Below are positions 1-7,374 of a stretch of DNA of 64,000 nucleotides, piece after piece. Position numbers and translations under genes: made by a program. Source of the stretch: Geobacter sp. DSM 9736 (GTDB lineage Bacteria > Desulfobacterota > Desulfuromonadia > Geobacterales > Geobacteraceae). The stretch covers positions 1,674,001 to 1,738,000 of the forward strand of contig NZ_LT896716.1 in assembly GCF_900187405.1 (NCBI RefSeq), read 5' to 3'. The notes under the pieces were generated by a model, which made no database searches, was not told the DNA's origin, and worked only from the letters and a program-made list of their open reading frames with translations. Each line of letters opens with the position of its first letter. Position 1 is the first letter of the stretch.

Positions 1-186
1 CATGTTCAGGAGAAATACGCCCCGGTCGATCAACTCCTGCCCGGACAGGCCGAGGGACTTGAGGCTTGGAACCCGCACGATGCTGAAAAGGACAAGGTCG
101 TAGATATCGACGAAGTACCCTAGGGCTGCGACGATGACCGGGAGCGAAAAGATAGCTCCTCTGGCGGAAACATTCCCCTCGTGCAT
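1..186 (-). CDS. MFS transporter, N-terminal part (runs off the window)
   Basis: The reading frame is open to the left edge, giving the first 62 residues of a larger protein. The sequence has a short polar N-terminus, then a hydrophobic helix ending in GYFVDIYD and continuing LVLFSIVR, which is the first transmembrane segment and the acidic motif typical of sugar/metabolite:proton symporters of the major facilitator superfamily. The ATG was chosen because a GAGGGG Shine-Dalgarno lies about 7 bases upstream. The substrate cannot be told from this fragment. The rest of the gene lies outside the window. Confidence 0.7.
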   Translation of the reverse strand, partial: MHEGNVSARGAIFSLPVIVAALGYFVDIYDLVLFSIVRVPSLKSLGLSGQELIDRGVFLLNM

Positions 187-306
187 GACTTACCCCTCAT
201 GAAGATGCAAAATCGAGTAAATCTACCACAGCAGAAAGGATGGGAACAGAATTTTCCGTTGTATGGAAGAAGTGGTTGCCGGAAGGAATCGTGAGGGTTG
301 GACGGA

Positions 307-332
307 TACGGCCCCCTCACACAGGGGCCGTA
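307..332 (-). terminator. Stem-loop downstream of the CsbD-like gene
   Basis: A perfect 9-bp inverted repeat, TACGGCCCC / GGGGCCGTA, with an 8-base loop. It lies 54 bases after the stop of the CsbD-like gene. No T-run follows on either strand, so it may be a processing or pause structure and not an intrinsic terminator. Confidence 0.35.
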
Positions 333-385
333 CCGCAAACATGTCCATTATTGATCTGTATCTACCGAAGGTGCGGGAGTGTGAC

Positions 386-565
386 TCAGTGATGAACTCG
401 TTTTTCCACTTTCCCTACCTTGTCCTGAGCTTTTCCCGCCACCTTCTCCGCCTTCCCCTTTGCTTCGAGTTTCGGGTTTCCCACAGCCTTACCGGCTGCT
501 TCCTTGGCCTTGCCCTTAGCCTGATGAAGCTTCCCTTCAGCCTGGTCCCTGGTGCCTGGTTTCAT
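386..565 (-). CDS. CsbD-like small stress protein
   Basis: This 59-residue gene encodes a very lysine-, alanine- and glycine-rich protein. It opens MKPGTRDQAEGKLHQAKGKA and continues with repeated KxxxxAGKA and KxEAKGKAEK units, the pattern of the CsbD family (general-stress-induced, probably intrinsically disordered or helical cytoplasmic proteins of unknown molecular function). Start: ATG preceded by AAAGGGGGT with 6 bases spacing. A sigma-70-type promoter lies 60-87 bases upstream of the start and a stem-loop follows the stop, so it looks monocistronic. Family length is usually 55-75 residues, so the gene appears complete. The family assignment is from composition and repeat pattern; the stress role is known for the family only. 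Confidence 0.8.
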   Translation of the reverse strand: MKPGTRDQAEGKLHQAKGKAKEAAGKAVGNPKLEAKGKAEKVAGKAQDKVGKVEKRVHH

Positions 566-624
566 GACTGTACCCCCTTTCCAGTGGAAGTTGACACTTC
601 AAGTACCGGATACGAATTAAGTGA

Positions 625-652
625 AGTATATCCTAAGCTAGTGGCGAGACAA
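625..652 (-). promoter_or_regulatory. Sigma-70 promoter of the CsbD-like gene
   Basis: On the minus strand TTGTCT, 16 bases, TATACT. The -10 hexamer lies 60 bases before the ATG. Spacing is slightly short but both hexamers match the consensus at five positions or nearly so. Confidence 0.5.
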
Positions 653-731
653 TCCGGAGAGACTGAAAACGGCTACACACCACAGGCGTCTGCCTTTAAA
701 TCTACCCTCGCCTGTTCAATTCGAGGATGCA

Positions 732-2354
732 TCAGATAATGATCCTGAATTCCGCGCCATCCGGAGTATTGCGCACGGTGAGGCGGCCGTTCATATTCTT
801 CTCGATAATTGTCTTTGACATGAAGAGGCCCACACCGGTCCCCTTCTCCGCCCCTTTCGTCGTAAAGTAGGGCTCGAAGATGCGGTCCATTATCTCGGGG
901 GGAACTCCTCCGGCATTGTCGACTATAGTCACCACGGCGCTCCCCTCTTCTTCGGCGACCGTCACCGATATCTGCGGGTTTTCGGGAGACCGCTCCACCA
1001 GCGCATCCCTGGCGTTGTTCAGGATGTTTATCAGCACCTGGGAAAATTCGTTGGGGAAACCTTGTATGCCGGGATTCCCCCGGCTCGAATACTCGATACG
1101 GATTCCTTGATTCCTGAGACTCTCATAGAGGAGTGAAATGGTCTTTTCAACCACCGGGCAGACGCTGAACTGCTGCATCTCTTTGTTGGGTTTGAAAAAG
1201 TTCCTGAAATCGTCGATGGTACGCGACATGTGATTGATGAGCTGCATCGACTTCTCCACCATGGCCTGGAGAGTGTCACGGGTCAACTCGCCGAACTCCA
1301 GGTGCATCGGCAGTCCCTGGACGAGAAGGCCCAGGGTGTTCAGCGGCTGCCGCCACTGGTGGGCGATATTTCCGATCATCTCACCCATGGCGGCTTGCCG
1401 GCTCTGCTGGAGAAGGAGACGCTCCTTTTCCCGCAGATCGTCAACTGCCTCCATACGCCGCTCCATCTCCGCTTTCAGGGCCTCTTCCGCCAGCTGCCGT
1501 TCCGCCACCTCCCCTTGAAGGGCATGGACCGTCTTTGCGAGCTCCGCTGTCCGCACGTTCACCTGCCGCTCAAGTTCAATCTCGGCCCGGCTTTTTTCAG
1601 TGATCTCATGGACGTATCCTGCGATCCCGATTACGCGCCCCTCTTTATTTCGCCACGGTGTGTAGGCAGCCTCGAATACTCGCTCCACCCCCAAAGTCAG
1701 GGTGATGTCTACGCCTACTTGCTCCTCACTTTGCAGAACCCTTCGCTTCAGCTCCGTAAGGTATTGCGCGTCATCGTGAGAGAGATAATCCCAGTCGGTT
1801 TTCCCGAGCAGTTCTTCACGACGAAGAGGGGGTATGGCTTTACCGACCCATATGTAGCGTAGTTCCAGGTCCTGGATAAAAATGGCGTCGGGAGAACTTT
1901 CCGCAACGAACCGCAGCAGTTGCTCGCTTTCCCGTAGAGAATCCTCAGCCCGTTTGCGCTCCGTGACTTCTACCCTGCGGCGGACCTCCTCCTCAGCCCG
2001 GACAAGCGCTTCGTTCCCGGCAGATGCCTCCTGCATGGCTTCCCGTATGGCGGGAGCGAGCCGGGCAAGATTGCGGTATGAAACTATGTCAGTGGCCCCT
2101 TTTTTTACAGCCGCGACCGCGTCTTCGACGCCGATTTCATCGCAAAGGAGAATGAGCGGGCAATTGACAGCTTTGGGCTGACCCACGGATGGATCAAAGT
2201 CAGCCAGCACGAGATCCGCGTCGGCTGACCGGAAGGATGCGGCATAATCTGCGACGCCCGCCACCTCCGCCTTCAGGTCCGCTACTTCCAGCTCATGCCG
2301 CACAAGCTCAGTAGCAGCCGGATTACGATGCAGATGCACTATTCTAAGAGTCAT
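732..2354 (-). CDS. PAS-containing sensor histidine kinase with receiver-like N-terminus
   Basis: A soluble 540-residue kinase. Residues 1-115 resemble a CheY-type receiver (candidate Asp52/Asp54 in LVLADFDPS, VKKGATDIV near 84) but the usual acidic pocket and KPF end are eroded. A coiled coil precedes a PAS domain (about 145-255), a second long coiled coil (255-320), then the kinase core: H-box GNIAHQWRQPLN with His332, N-box NILNNARDAL (442-452), DNAGGV and GTGVGLF (505-511). Start: ATG with GGAG five bases upstream. No transmembrane segment is present, so it senses a cytoplasmic signal. No partner response regulator is adjacent. The HQWRQPLN H-box is common in orphan kinases of Geobacter. 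Function in the cell is unknown. Confidence 0.85.
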   Translation of the reverse strand: MTLRIVHLHRNPAATELVRHELEVADLKAEVAGVADYAASFRSADADLVLADFDPSVGQPKAVNCPLILLCDEIGVEDAVAAVKKGATDIVSYRNLARLAPAIREAMQEASAGNEALVRAEEEVRRRVEVTERKRAEDSLRESEQLLRFVAESSPDAIFIQDLELRYIWVGKAIPPLRREELLGKTDWDYLSHDDAQYLTELKRRVLQSEEQVGVDITLTLGVERVFEAAYTPWRNKEGRVIGIAGYVHEITEKSRAEIELERQVNVRTAELAKTVHALQGEVAERQLAEEALKAEMERRMEAVDDLREKERLLLQQSRQAAMGEMIGNIAHQWRQPLNTLGLLVQGLPMHLEFGELTRDTLQAMVEKSMQLINHMSRTIDDFRNFFKPNKEMQQFSVCPVVEKTISLLYESLRNQGIRIEYSSRGNPGIQGFPNEFSQVLINILNNARDALVERSPENPQISVTVAEEEGSAVVTIVDNAGGVPPEIMDRIFEPYFTTKGAEKGTGVGLFMSKTIIEKNMNGRLTVRNTPDGAEFRIII

Positions 2355-2412
2355 CCCGGCTCCTTGCGCAGACCAATAAAAAGAAGAACACTAATTAATA
2401 TATTTAAACAAA

Positions 2413-2430
2413 AAAATCAATGTTGATTTT
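2413..2430. promoter_or_regulatory. AT-rich palindrome upstream of the sensor kinase
   Basis: Perfect inverted repeat AAAATCAA-TG-TTGATTTT, 59-76 bases upstream of the kinase start. Its location in the leader or promoter region suggests an operator. No known consensus fits it (it is the inside-out arrangement of an FNR site). Confidence 0.3.
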
Positions 2431-2492
2431 GTTCTGCTGACAGGGGAAAAAGCATTGGAAGAAGAGATGCGAACGGGGCGGGGAACGCGAGG

Positions 2493-2520
2493 TAAAAAGG
2501 CTGCCGGAGTTCCGGCAGCC
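2493..2520 (-). terminator. Intrinsic terminator of the MucR-like gene
   Basis: On the minus strand GGCTGCCGGA / TCCGGCAGCC with a tight loop, followed directly by TTTTT. It lies about 20 bases after the stop codon of the regulator. Confidence 0.8.
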
Positions 2521-2538
2521 TCCTATGCATGTAAAGGA

Positions 2539-2988
2539 TCAGCCTTTTGTGGAAGCCTTCCCCTTGCCCTTCTTAACCCGTGCATTTCTAGCCTGCACGA
2601 GCGCAGTGATAAGTCCTTTTTCCTCGGCGATGCGTCGTTTCGACTCGCTGAAGCTGGATGCAGTGAGGGATTGGGTACGGGGGATGCCGAACTGCTTCCG
2701 GTAGTCTCGCGGGGTGATGTCATGTGCTTTCTTGAGATGCCTGGTGAGAGCCTTCATCCCACCCTTGCCGCATATCATGCAGATAACCTCGTTTTTGCGG
2801 AAAGCCTGCTTGAGCGTAAGTGCGGGTTTGACTTCCGCCTTTTCCGTCGCGATAGTTCCGCCAGATTCGAGGACTTTCAGGGCACCATGGACTTTCTCGA
2901 TTTCCTGAATCAGCTCTTCCGTTGTCAAAGCGGTTGACGATGCGTGTGCACTGACGATTTCCGATACCATCTCCAGTAATGTAGCCAT
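2539..2988 (-). CDS. MucR/Ros-family zinc-finger transcriptional regulator
   Basis: A 149-residue protein. The N-terminal half is helical (LLEMVSEIVSAHAS...), as in MucR proteins that form higher oligomers. The C-terminal half holds a Ros/MucR-type finger, CMICGKGGMKALTRHLKKAH (two Cys, two His), followed by the family hallmark ITPRDYRKQFGIP and a basic tail. MucR/Ros proteins bind AT-rich promoters and in alphaproteobacteria control exopolysaccharide and virulence genes. Start: ATG at 2988 has AAGGAG 9 bases upstream; the ATG six bases earlier is too close to it. An in-frame upstream extension exists but lacks a ribosome site. Control of the exopolysaccharide locus in this window is a plausible inference only. 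Confidence 0.88.
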   Translation of the reverse strand: MATLLEMVSEIVSAHASSTALTTEELIQEIEKVHGALKVLESGGTIATEKAEVKPALTLKQAFRKNEVICMICGKGGMKALTRHLKKAHDITPRDYRKQFGIPRTQSLTASSFSESKRRIAEEKGLITALVQARNARVKKGKGKASTKG

Positions 2989-3086
2989 AGACATTCTCTC
3001 CTTTTTTATTGTAGTGCCTCGTCGGCCAAAGTCATTCCCATTCTGATATATCCTCGACCCGATGCCGAAGTAACTTGAGGCATAGT

Positions 3087-3124
3087 TGTAAAGTTTTTTT
3101 ACATAAATGTAAAATAAATTTACA
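3087..3124. promoter_or_regulatory. Two tandem TGTAAA-N5-TTTACA operator-like repeats
   Basis: TGTAAA-N5-TTTACA occurs at 3087-3103 and again at 3108-3124, so the two copies start 21 bp apart, two turns of B-DNA, on the same face. They lie about 100-135 bases upstream of the MucR-like start and 176 upstream of the divergent cation transporter. The arrangement suggests cooperative binding of a dimeric regulator. The regulator is unknown; autoregulation by the MucR-like protein, which would favour such AT-rich TpA-containing DNA, is an inference. Confidence 0.5.
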
Positions 3125-3299
3125 CCCGCGAACAAAAAAAATATTGAATAAGGCCCACGACTAAGACCTTTCCCCTTACCGTTCTCCTGTCACTGAACTC
3201 ACGGATATACACTCAGGACGGATTGGGTTATAGTGAGCCAAGAAAAGGCGCGGCTTTATGCACCAACCGACCATAGATAAACCACACCGGGAGATATGG

Positions 3300-3977
3300 A
3301 TGAGAAGCGAAGGGGAGCAGAAATTAAAGGCTGGTGGTGATGCAGATTGCCTTTGGAGACAGGCGAACCTTCTCGCCGTCATAACGATCGTCTATAACAT
3401 AGGCGAAGGGGCTGTCTCAGTATGGTTCGGAATTGCGGACGAAACCCTTTCACTCTTCGGCTTCGGGGTAGACTCATTCGTTGAAGTGATGTCAGGGATC
3501 GGGATCTGGCATATGATCCGCCGCATCAGGTCGAGCGGCGGGGAATCCCGCGACAGGTTCGAGCGCGGCGCGCTTACAGTCACAGGGTGGGCTTTCTTCA
3601 TCCTCGCCGGCGGTCTTGGCCTCTCGGCACTGCTCTCCCTGTTTCAGTACCACCACCCGGAATCGACACTCTGGGGCGTCGTCGTTTCCGCCGTCTCCAT
3701 TTCGTTCATGTGGCTGCTGATCCGGTTCAAAACGAAGGTAGGCAGAGCCCTGGGCTCGGACGCGATCCTCGCCGATGCCGCCTGTTCCCGTGCATGCCTC
3801 TACCTCTCGCTGGCTCTGCTTGCCGCGAGCCTGGGTTATACCCTTACGGGGATCGGCTGGTTCGACTCGGCAGGCGCGATCCTTATCGGGTCGCTGGCTG
3901 CGCGGGAAGGGGTGGAGTCCTTCAGAAAAAGAAAAGGCCTTGCATGCGGCTGCAGCGGAACATGCAGCAATGCGTGA
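3300..3977 (+). CDS. Cation-efflux-type membrane protein lacking the cytoplasmic domain
   Basis: A 225-residue integral membrane protein with about five to six hydrophobic helices. The segment LFGFGVDSFVEVMSGIG resembles helix II of cation diffusion facilitators with its acidic metal ligand, and SDAILADAACS resembles helix V with the spaced acidic residues. The usual C-terminal cytoplasmic dimerisation domain is missing; instead the protein ends in a short cysteine-rich tail, CGCSGTCSNA, that could bind metal. ATG at 3300 was preferred because GGGAG lies 6 bases upstream; an in-frame ATG at 3258 is possible. A role in divalent metal transport is inferred from the family. It stands alone, divergent from the MucR-like regulator. 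Confidence 0.7.
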   Translation: MRSEGEQKLKAGGDADCLWRQANLLAVITIVYNIGEGAVSVWFGIADETLSLFGFGVDSFVEVMSGIGIWHMIRRIRSSGGESRDRFERGALTVTGWAFFILAGGLGLSALLSLFQYHHPESTLWGVVVSAVSISFMWLLIRFKTKVGRALGSDAILADAACSRACLYLSLALLAASLGYTLTGIGWFDSAGAILIGSLAAREGVESFRKRKGLACGCSGTCSNA

Positions 3978-4363
3978 CCGTCAAACATTCCTGCATCGAA
4001 GAAAAAACCAGTAACATTCAAGACATGGAAACCAGGGGACCGTCAATATCATGTCGGATTGCAGAAATATTACAAAAAAGTGGATTATTCTTTGACGCTT
4101 CGGTTAAATGCTTGCTGCTGAGGGCTCTCTATCAACATCAGCTGTGGATATGATTGTTGAAAACTCCTCCTGCTCCTCTCCAGTGAATCAAAAAGACATG
4201 GAATGTAGCAAAATGCACAAAAAATAGTCATATTTTTTTGACTTATTTTGACCCGGTCGGAGACCTCATCCCGGCAGTACCGACGCCTCCGAATTGCCGG
4301 CAAAAAACGCCGGAATGCGGGGAAGGCGAGTCAAGCCTTCCCGACCCTCAGAAGGCCCACCTC
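3978..4363. other. Intergenic region without a recognisable gene
   Basis: This 386-bp stretch separates the cation transporter from a convergent small gene. It is AT-richer in its middle (a T-run around 4225-4240) and holds hairpins at its right end. I see no credible coding sequence or RNA gene in it. Confidence 0.5.
4297..4342 (-). terminator. Double hairpin downstream of the small zinc-ribbon gene
   Basis: Two adjacent inverted repeats: GGGAAGGC / GCCTTCCC (4320-4342, 7-base loop) and CCGGC / GCCGG enclosing a run of six T on the minus strand (4297-4313). They begin about 20 bases after the stop of the minus-strand gene, so they may end its transcript, although no clean T-tract follows the first stem. 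Confidence 0.45.
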
Positions 4364-4480
4364 CTACTCTTCATCCTTTTCCGGCAGGTCGCAGGAACAT
4401 TTATCGGGGGTATTGTGACAGCCTACACAGAGGCCGTTGGACAGATCCCGCCCGCATTTCACGCACGACATGACTCCCAT
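4364..4480 (-). CDS. 38-residue zinc-ribbon-like protein
   Basis: A small gene preceded by a strong ribosome site, AGGAGGT with 5 bases spacing to the ATG. The product has three closely spaced cysteine pairs, CVKCG, CVGCH and CSC, followed by an acidic tail. The pattern resembles half a zinc ribbon or a small metal-binding knuckle. No function can be assigned. It sits about 60 bases downstream of the methyltransferase gene on the same strand and may be its last cistron, or have its own promoter. Confidence 0.6.
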   Translation of the reverse strand: MGVMSCVKCGRDLSNGLCVGCHNTPDKCSCDLPEKDEE

Positions 4481-4542
4481 GGGGCACCTCCTCTCTCGCA
4501 AAGTCGCTATTACAACTTTACCAGAGGTATGGGGAATGGGAA

Positions 4543-5304
4543 TCAGGCTGCTCGCGTTGCCGCCATGATTATCCTGCGAAAGGTAAAGAAGACCGGAGTA
4601 GTGGCCCAGACTTGCCCGAGCTTCTCCCGGTAGCGAGCCATGAACGGGTCGTGGAGGTCGCGTGGGAGGCGCTCGTAATAGGGGATGAGGGTCGTTCCTG
4701 CAGTCCAATCCGCCACTGCGCCCGAATCGGGAAGAAGGTGCGGATACACCTTTTCCAGAACGGTAATATCGACCGCTCCGGCATCATGAAGGATTTCGGC
4801 ATAACGATCGATTTCCAACACGGGGGAGCGACGGACCCACCCGGAGAGAGCGGTTTTGAAAGGCTCTTCCTGTGCCGTCTCAACGATCAGCGTCTGTGAG
4901 GGATGCCTGTGATTGGCGGGAAGCTGAAGGGCTAGCTGCCCACCCGGCCCCAGGAGGTCCAGCAACGAGGGAATGAGGCTGGGATGGTCCTCGATCCAGT
5001 GGAGCACGGCATGGGAAAAGACCAGATCCCACCTGCCGGTGGTTTCGCCGACGGTCTGCCGGGCAAATGAAAGCCCTGGCCGCTCCCATTGCGATGCACG
5101 CTGGAGCATCTCGGCCGACGCGTCGATTCCGAGGACGGTGCTGCCGGGGAGCCTGTCCGCCAGGCGGCGCGTGAGTTCCCCCGTTCCGCATCCCAGGTCT
5201 ATCACCGAGAGCCCCTCCCGGACCCGTATCAGGGCTACTAGATCCTCGAAGGGGGCGAATCTTTCCTCCTCAAATTCAAGGTACTTCTCAGGGTTCCAGG
5301 CCAT
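4543..5304 (-). CDS. tam: Trans-aconitate 2-methyltransferase
   Basis: A 253-residue class I SAM-dependent methyltransferase. Motif I is VIDLGCGTGELTRRLA (about 34-49), then the motif II acidic residue in VLGIDAS, and FSHAVLHWIEDH (motif IV). The start MAWNPEKYLEFEEERFAPFEDL and the end with FTFRRIIMAATR are characteristic of Tam, which methylates trans-aconitate, a spontaneous isomer of cis-aconitate that inhibits aconitase. The length matches the family. The gene lies 22 bases downstream of the DUF2156 gene and is probably cotranscribed with it. The enzyme is cytoplasmic. Confidence 0.85.
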   Translation of the reverse strand: MAWNPEKYLEFEEERFAPFEDLVALIRVREGLSVIDLGCGTGELTRRLADRLPGSTVLGIDASAEMLQRASQWERPGLSFARQTVGETTGRWDLVFSHAVLHWIEDHPSLIPSLLDLLGPGGQLALQLPANHRHPSQTLIVETAQEEPFKTALSGWVRRSPVLEIDRYAEILHDAGAVDITVLEKVYPHLLPDSGAVADWTAGTTLIPYYERLPRDLHDPFMARYREKLGQVWATTPVFFTFRRIIMAATRAA

Positions 5305-5326
5305 TGCTCCTCCTCGATAGTGACGA

Positions 5327-6211
5327 CTACCGTCGCTTCCTCACCTTGTATTTCTTGACGAGCTCCACCGGATGGTACGACAGCTTGGCTTCGCGCAGGT
5401 TCTGCTCCCCCAGGTCCTGCTCCCGGTTGACGAAGGTGCAATGCGTGAAAAGGAGCCGGCAGAATTCCCGGTTGACGAGCTGATAGAGCCCTTCAAGAAA
5501 TGGATCGGCTTTTTCGAAGTGGCAGACGGAGGTATCCCGGCTAAGCTGTTCCCCCAGGGCGAACCCCTTTACCTCCCCCCCCACGAGGGCCACGACACCT
5601 TCGAGCCGCAGTCTCTCGGCCAGTTGAAGCGCTTCCATCGCCGCCTCCACCTCCATGATGAAGGAGGGGCTTTCGACCTCCTGCCTTACCCTGCGCCATT
5701 CCTGCAGAAGCCGGCCGCATCCTTCCGCAAAGGAAGCTGTGTAACGTTCGATCTTGCACTCGTGCCGGTTGAGGAAATAGTTGATGCGATTCTTCTTCTT
5801 GTGGAACCTGTTACCCGGCAGCTCCGCCAGATCGGACCGCAGGTATAGGTAATCGAAATCGTCGCGGTCCTCCACCGGTTCCAGACCTTCATAGACAAGT
5901 TCCTCAGCCAGCATCCTCTCGTCGACGCCGTACACCGCGACACCTTCATCCAGCAGTGCTTTCAGCCCCCCCCGCCGGTCTGCGCCGAGGGGAGGAAGCA
6001 CGTACTCATCCCCCCCATACCCCCTCCCCCGAACGATAACCGCTTCTCCCAGCCGGGAAACCGAGTAACTGTGGGCTTTGCGGAAGAGATACAGGTTGGC
6101 GAAGGTAAGCTCGGAAATTCGCGGCTGGAAATCGGCGAGGAGAGGGTCGAACAGTTCCTTGTCGCCGAGATCCAGTTCCCGCGAGTCGGGATACCGCGGT
6201 ATGCTGATCAT
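5327..6211 (-). CDS. DUF2156 protein (GNAT-like fold)
   Basis: A 294-residue protein of the family that shares the C-terminal acyltransferase-like domain of phosphatidylglycerol lysyltransferases. Visible landmarks are FANLYLFRKAHSYSV near residue 40, LPGNRFHKKKNRINYFLNRH mid-protein, a LRLEGVVALVGGEVKGFALGE strand-turn pair typical of a GNAT core, and the C-terminal VNREQDLGEQNLREAKLSYHPVEL. No membrane segments, so it lacks the flippase half of MprF. The exact reaction is unknown; aminoacyl or acyl transfer is a family-level guess. Start: ATG at 6211 with AGGGA 7 bases upstream; an extension of 18 residues upstream has no ribosome site. Confidence 0.8.
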   Translation of the reverse strand: MISIPRYPDSRELDLGDKELFDPLLADFQPRISELTFANLYLFRKAHSYSVSRLGEAVIVRGRGYGGDEYVLPPLGADRRGGLKALLDEGVAVYGVDERMLAEELVYEGLEPVEDRDDFDYLYLRSDLAELPGNRFHKKKNRINYFLNRHECKIERYTASFAEGCGRLLQEWRRVRQEVESPSFIMEVEAAMEALQLAERLRLEGVVALVGGEVKGFALGEQLSRDTSVCHFEKADPFLEGLYQLVNREFCRLLFTHCTFVNREQDLGEQNLREAKLSYHPVELVKKYKVRKRR

Positions 6212-6332
6212 GAGCTGTTCCCTGCGGGCCGAATTTGAAAACATGAATGAGCATACCCCGCGCAAACCTCAAAATCAACCGGCAATGGTTTAGCCGAAGA
6301 GGGAAACGGTGGGGAAAAGGACGTTTTCCCTG

Positions 6333-6360
6333 TTGACTTCCTGACAGAATATTCTAAAGT
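6333..6360 (+). promoter_or_regulatory. Sigma-70 promoter of the Crp/Fnr-family gene
   Basis: TTGACT, 16 bases, TAAAGT; the -10 lies 45 bases before the ATG. A 7-bp inverted repeat, GGGAAAA / TTTTCCC, sits immediately upstream (6312-6330). Confidence 0.5.
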
Positions 6361-6404
6361 TAATTAGATTTTTATCATGCAAATTGCTTTCCCCACAGGC
6401 GCCC

Positions 6405-7115
6405 ATGCCGACTAACAGGACACCAAACAGGCTGCAGGCCCGGGACATCATTCGAGCGATCCCTTTTTTTCGCGACCTTCCGGAAGCGGAATTCGATGAG
6501 ATCGAACGTGTGATTATCAGGAAGAGAATCGCACGCAACCAGATCGTCCTCTTCGAGGAGGACACCGGCAACTTCATGTATATCATCTTCTCCGGCCGGG
6601 TCCGCGTAGTCCATTTAAGCGACGACGGAAAGGAGCAGATCCTGGCAATCCACAAAAGGGGGGAATACTTCGGCGAGATGTCCCTCTTCGACGGCAAGAC
6701 CTCCCCCGCCACCGTCATCTCGATGGAGGAAACAGAGGTAGGGCTTCTTGCAAAACCTGACTTCCAGCGCATAGTCTACCGTAACGCGACCGCCCTCCAC
6801 CACTTCATCGGAATGCTCTGCGACCGGCTGCGGGAGTCGTGGCTCATGCTCAAGATAATGAGTTTCGCCGACGCCGAGCAGCGCGTAAGGGCGGTTCTCA
6901 AGAACATGGGCGCCCTCTACGGCACCAAGGAACAACAGGGGGTGATACTCGCCCTGAAACTCACCCACCGTGACATCGCAAATTACGCCTCCGTCTCCCG
7001 GGAAACCGCCAGCCGCCTCCTCAGCAAATTCGTAAAATCGGGAGAGATAGAAATCCTCCGCAACAAGTTCATCCTCCTCAAGTCCCGTTTCCTCGACAAT
7101 CTCCACGCATTGTGA
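6405..7115 (+). CDS. Crp/Fnr-family transcriptional regulator
   Basis: A 236-residue regulator: cyclic-nucleotide-binding fold (about 15-135, with GEYFGEMSLFDG), a dimerisation helix (NATALHHFIGMLCDRLRESW), and a winged-helix domain with LTHRDIANYASVSRETASRLL. In the ligand pocket the Arg-Ser pair that holds cAMP in E. coli CRP is replaced (KTSPAT), so another effector is likely. No cysteine cluster for an iron-sulphur centre as in FNR is seen. The recognition helix SRETASR keeps the Arg-Glu-x3-Arg contacts that read TGTGA, and two TGTGAC-N4-GTCACA sites lie at its 3' end and downstream. Starts: ATG at 6405; a TTG at 6384 is less likely. Confidence 0.88.
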   Translation: MPTNRTPNRLQARDIIRAIPFFRDLPEAEFDEIERVIIRKRIARNQIVLFEEDTGNFMYIIFSGRVRVVHLSDDGKEQILAIHKRGEYFGEMSLFDGKTSPATVISMEETEVGLLAKPDFQRIVYRNATALHHFIGMLCDRLRESWLMLKIMSFADAEQRVRAVLKNMGALYGTKEQQGVILALKLTHRDIANYASVSRETASRLLSKFVKSGEIEILRNKFILLKSRFLDNLHAL

Positions 7116-7126
7116 CGGCCGTCACA
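7111..7126. promoter_or_regulatory. Crp-type palindrome overlapping the regulator stop codon
   Basis: Perfect palindrome TGTGACGGCCGTCACA, fitting TGTGA-N6-TCACA. It spans the TGA stop of the Crp/Fnr-family gene, so it may act on downstream DNA or as a decoy or roadblock site. Confidence 0.55.
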
Positions 7127-7200
7127 CATTTCCCCTCCTGGTTGCATTATCATGCCACTGCCCATTAACCTCACCCACATGCCGTCAGACTGCCTTTTCA

Positions 7201-7221
7201 AAACAGATTGCACATCTGTTT
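7201..7221. terminator. Hairpin downstream of the Crp/Fnr-family gene
   Basis: AAACAGAT / ATCTGTTT with a 5-base loop, 85 bases after the stop. The T's are inside the stem only, so termination would be weak. Confidence 0.3.
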
Positions 7222-7313
7222 GAGCCGGCAATCCCTGTCCAGTCCGAAATAACAGATTCTGCCTTTGCAATTTAAAGTGGGTGCCCCAACGGAAACGACA
7301 AAAGCGACATCCG

Positions 7314-7329
7314 TGTGACAGGTGTCACA
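7314..7329. promoter_or_regulatory. Crp-type activator site of the riboswitch-controlled operon
   Basis: TGTGACAGGTGTCACA, the second TGTGAC-N4-GTCACA palindrome in 220 bp. Its centre (7321.5) is 41.5 bp upstream of the start site predicted from the TATTAC -10, the exact position of class II Crp-type activation. Confidence 0.6.
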
Positions 7330-7350
7330 CCGTTTTCGAGGTTTTTCCCG

Positions 7351-7363
7351 TATTACTGATGAA
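7351..7363 (+). promoter_or_regulatory. Predicted -10 element and transcription start of the riboswitch leader
   Basis: TATTAC at 7351-7356 followed by a start near A7363. No good -35 hexamer is present, as expected when a Crp-type protein occupies the -41.5 site. Confidence 0.4.
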
Positions 7364-7374
7364 AACAACGGAGC

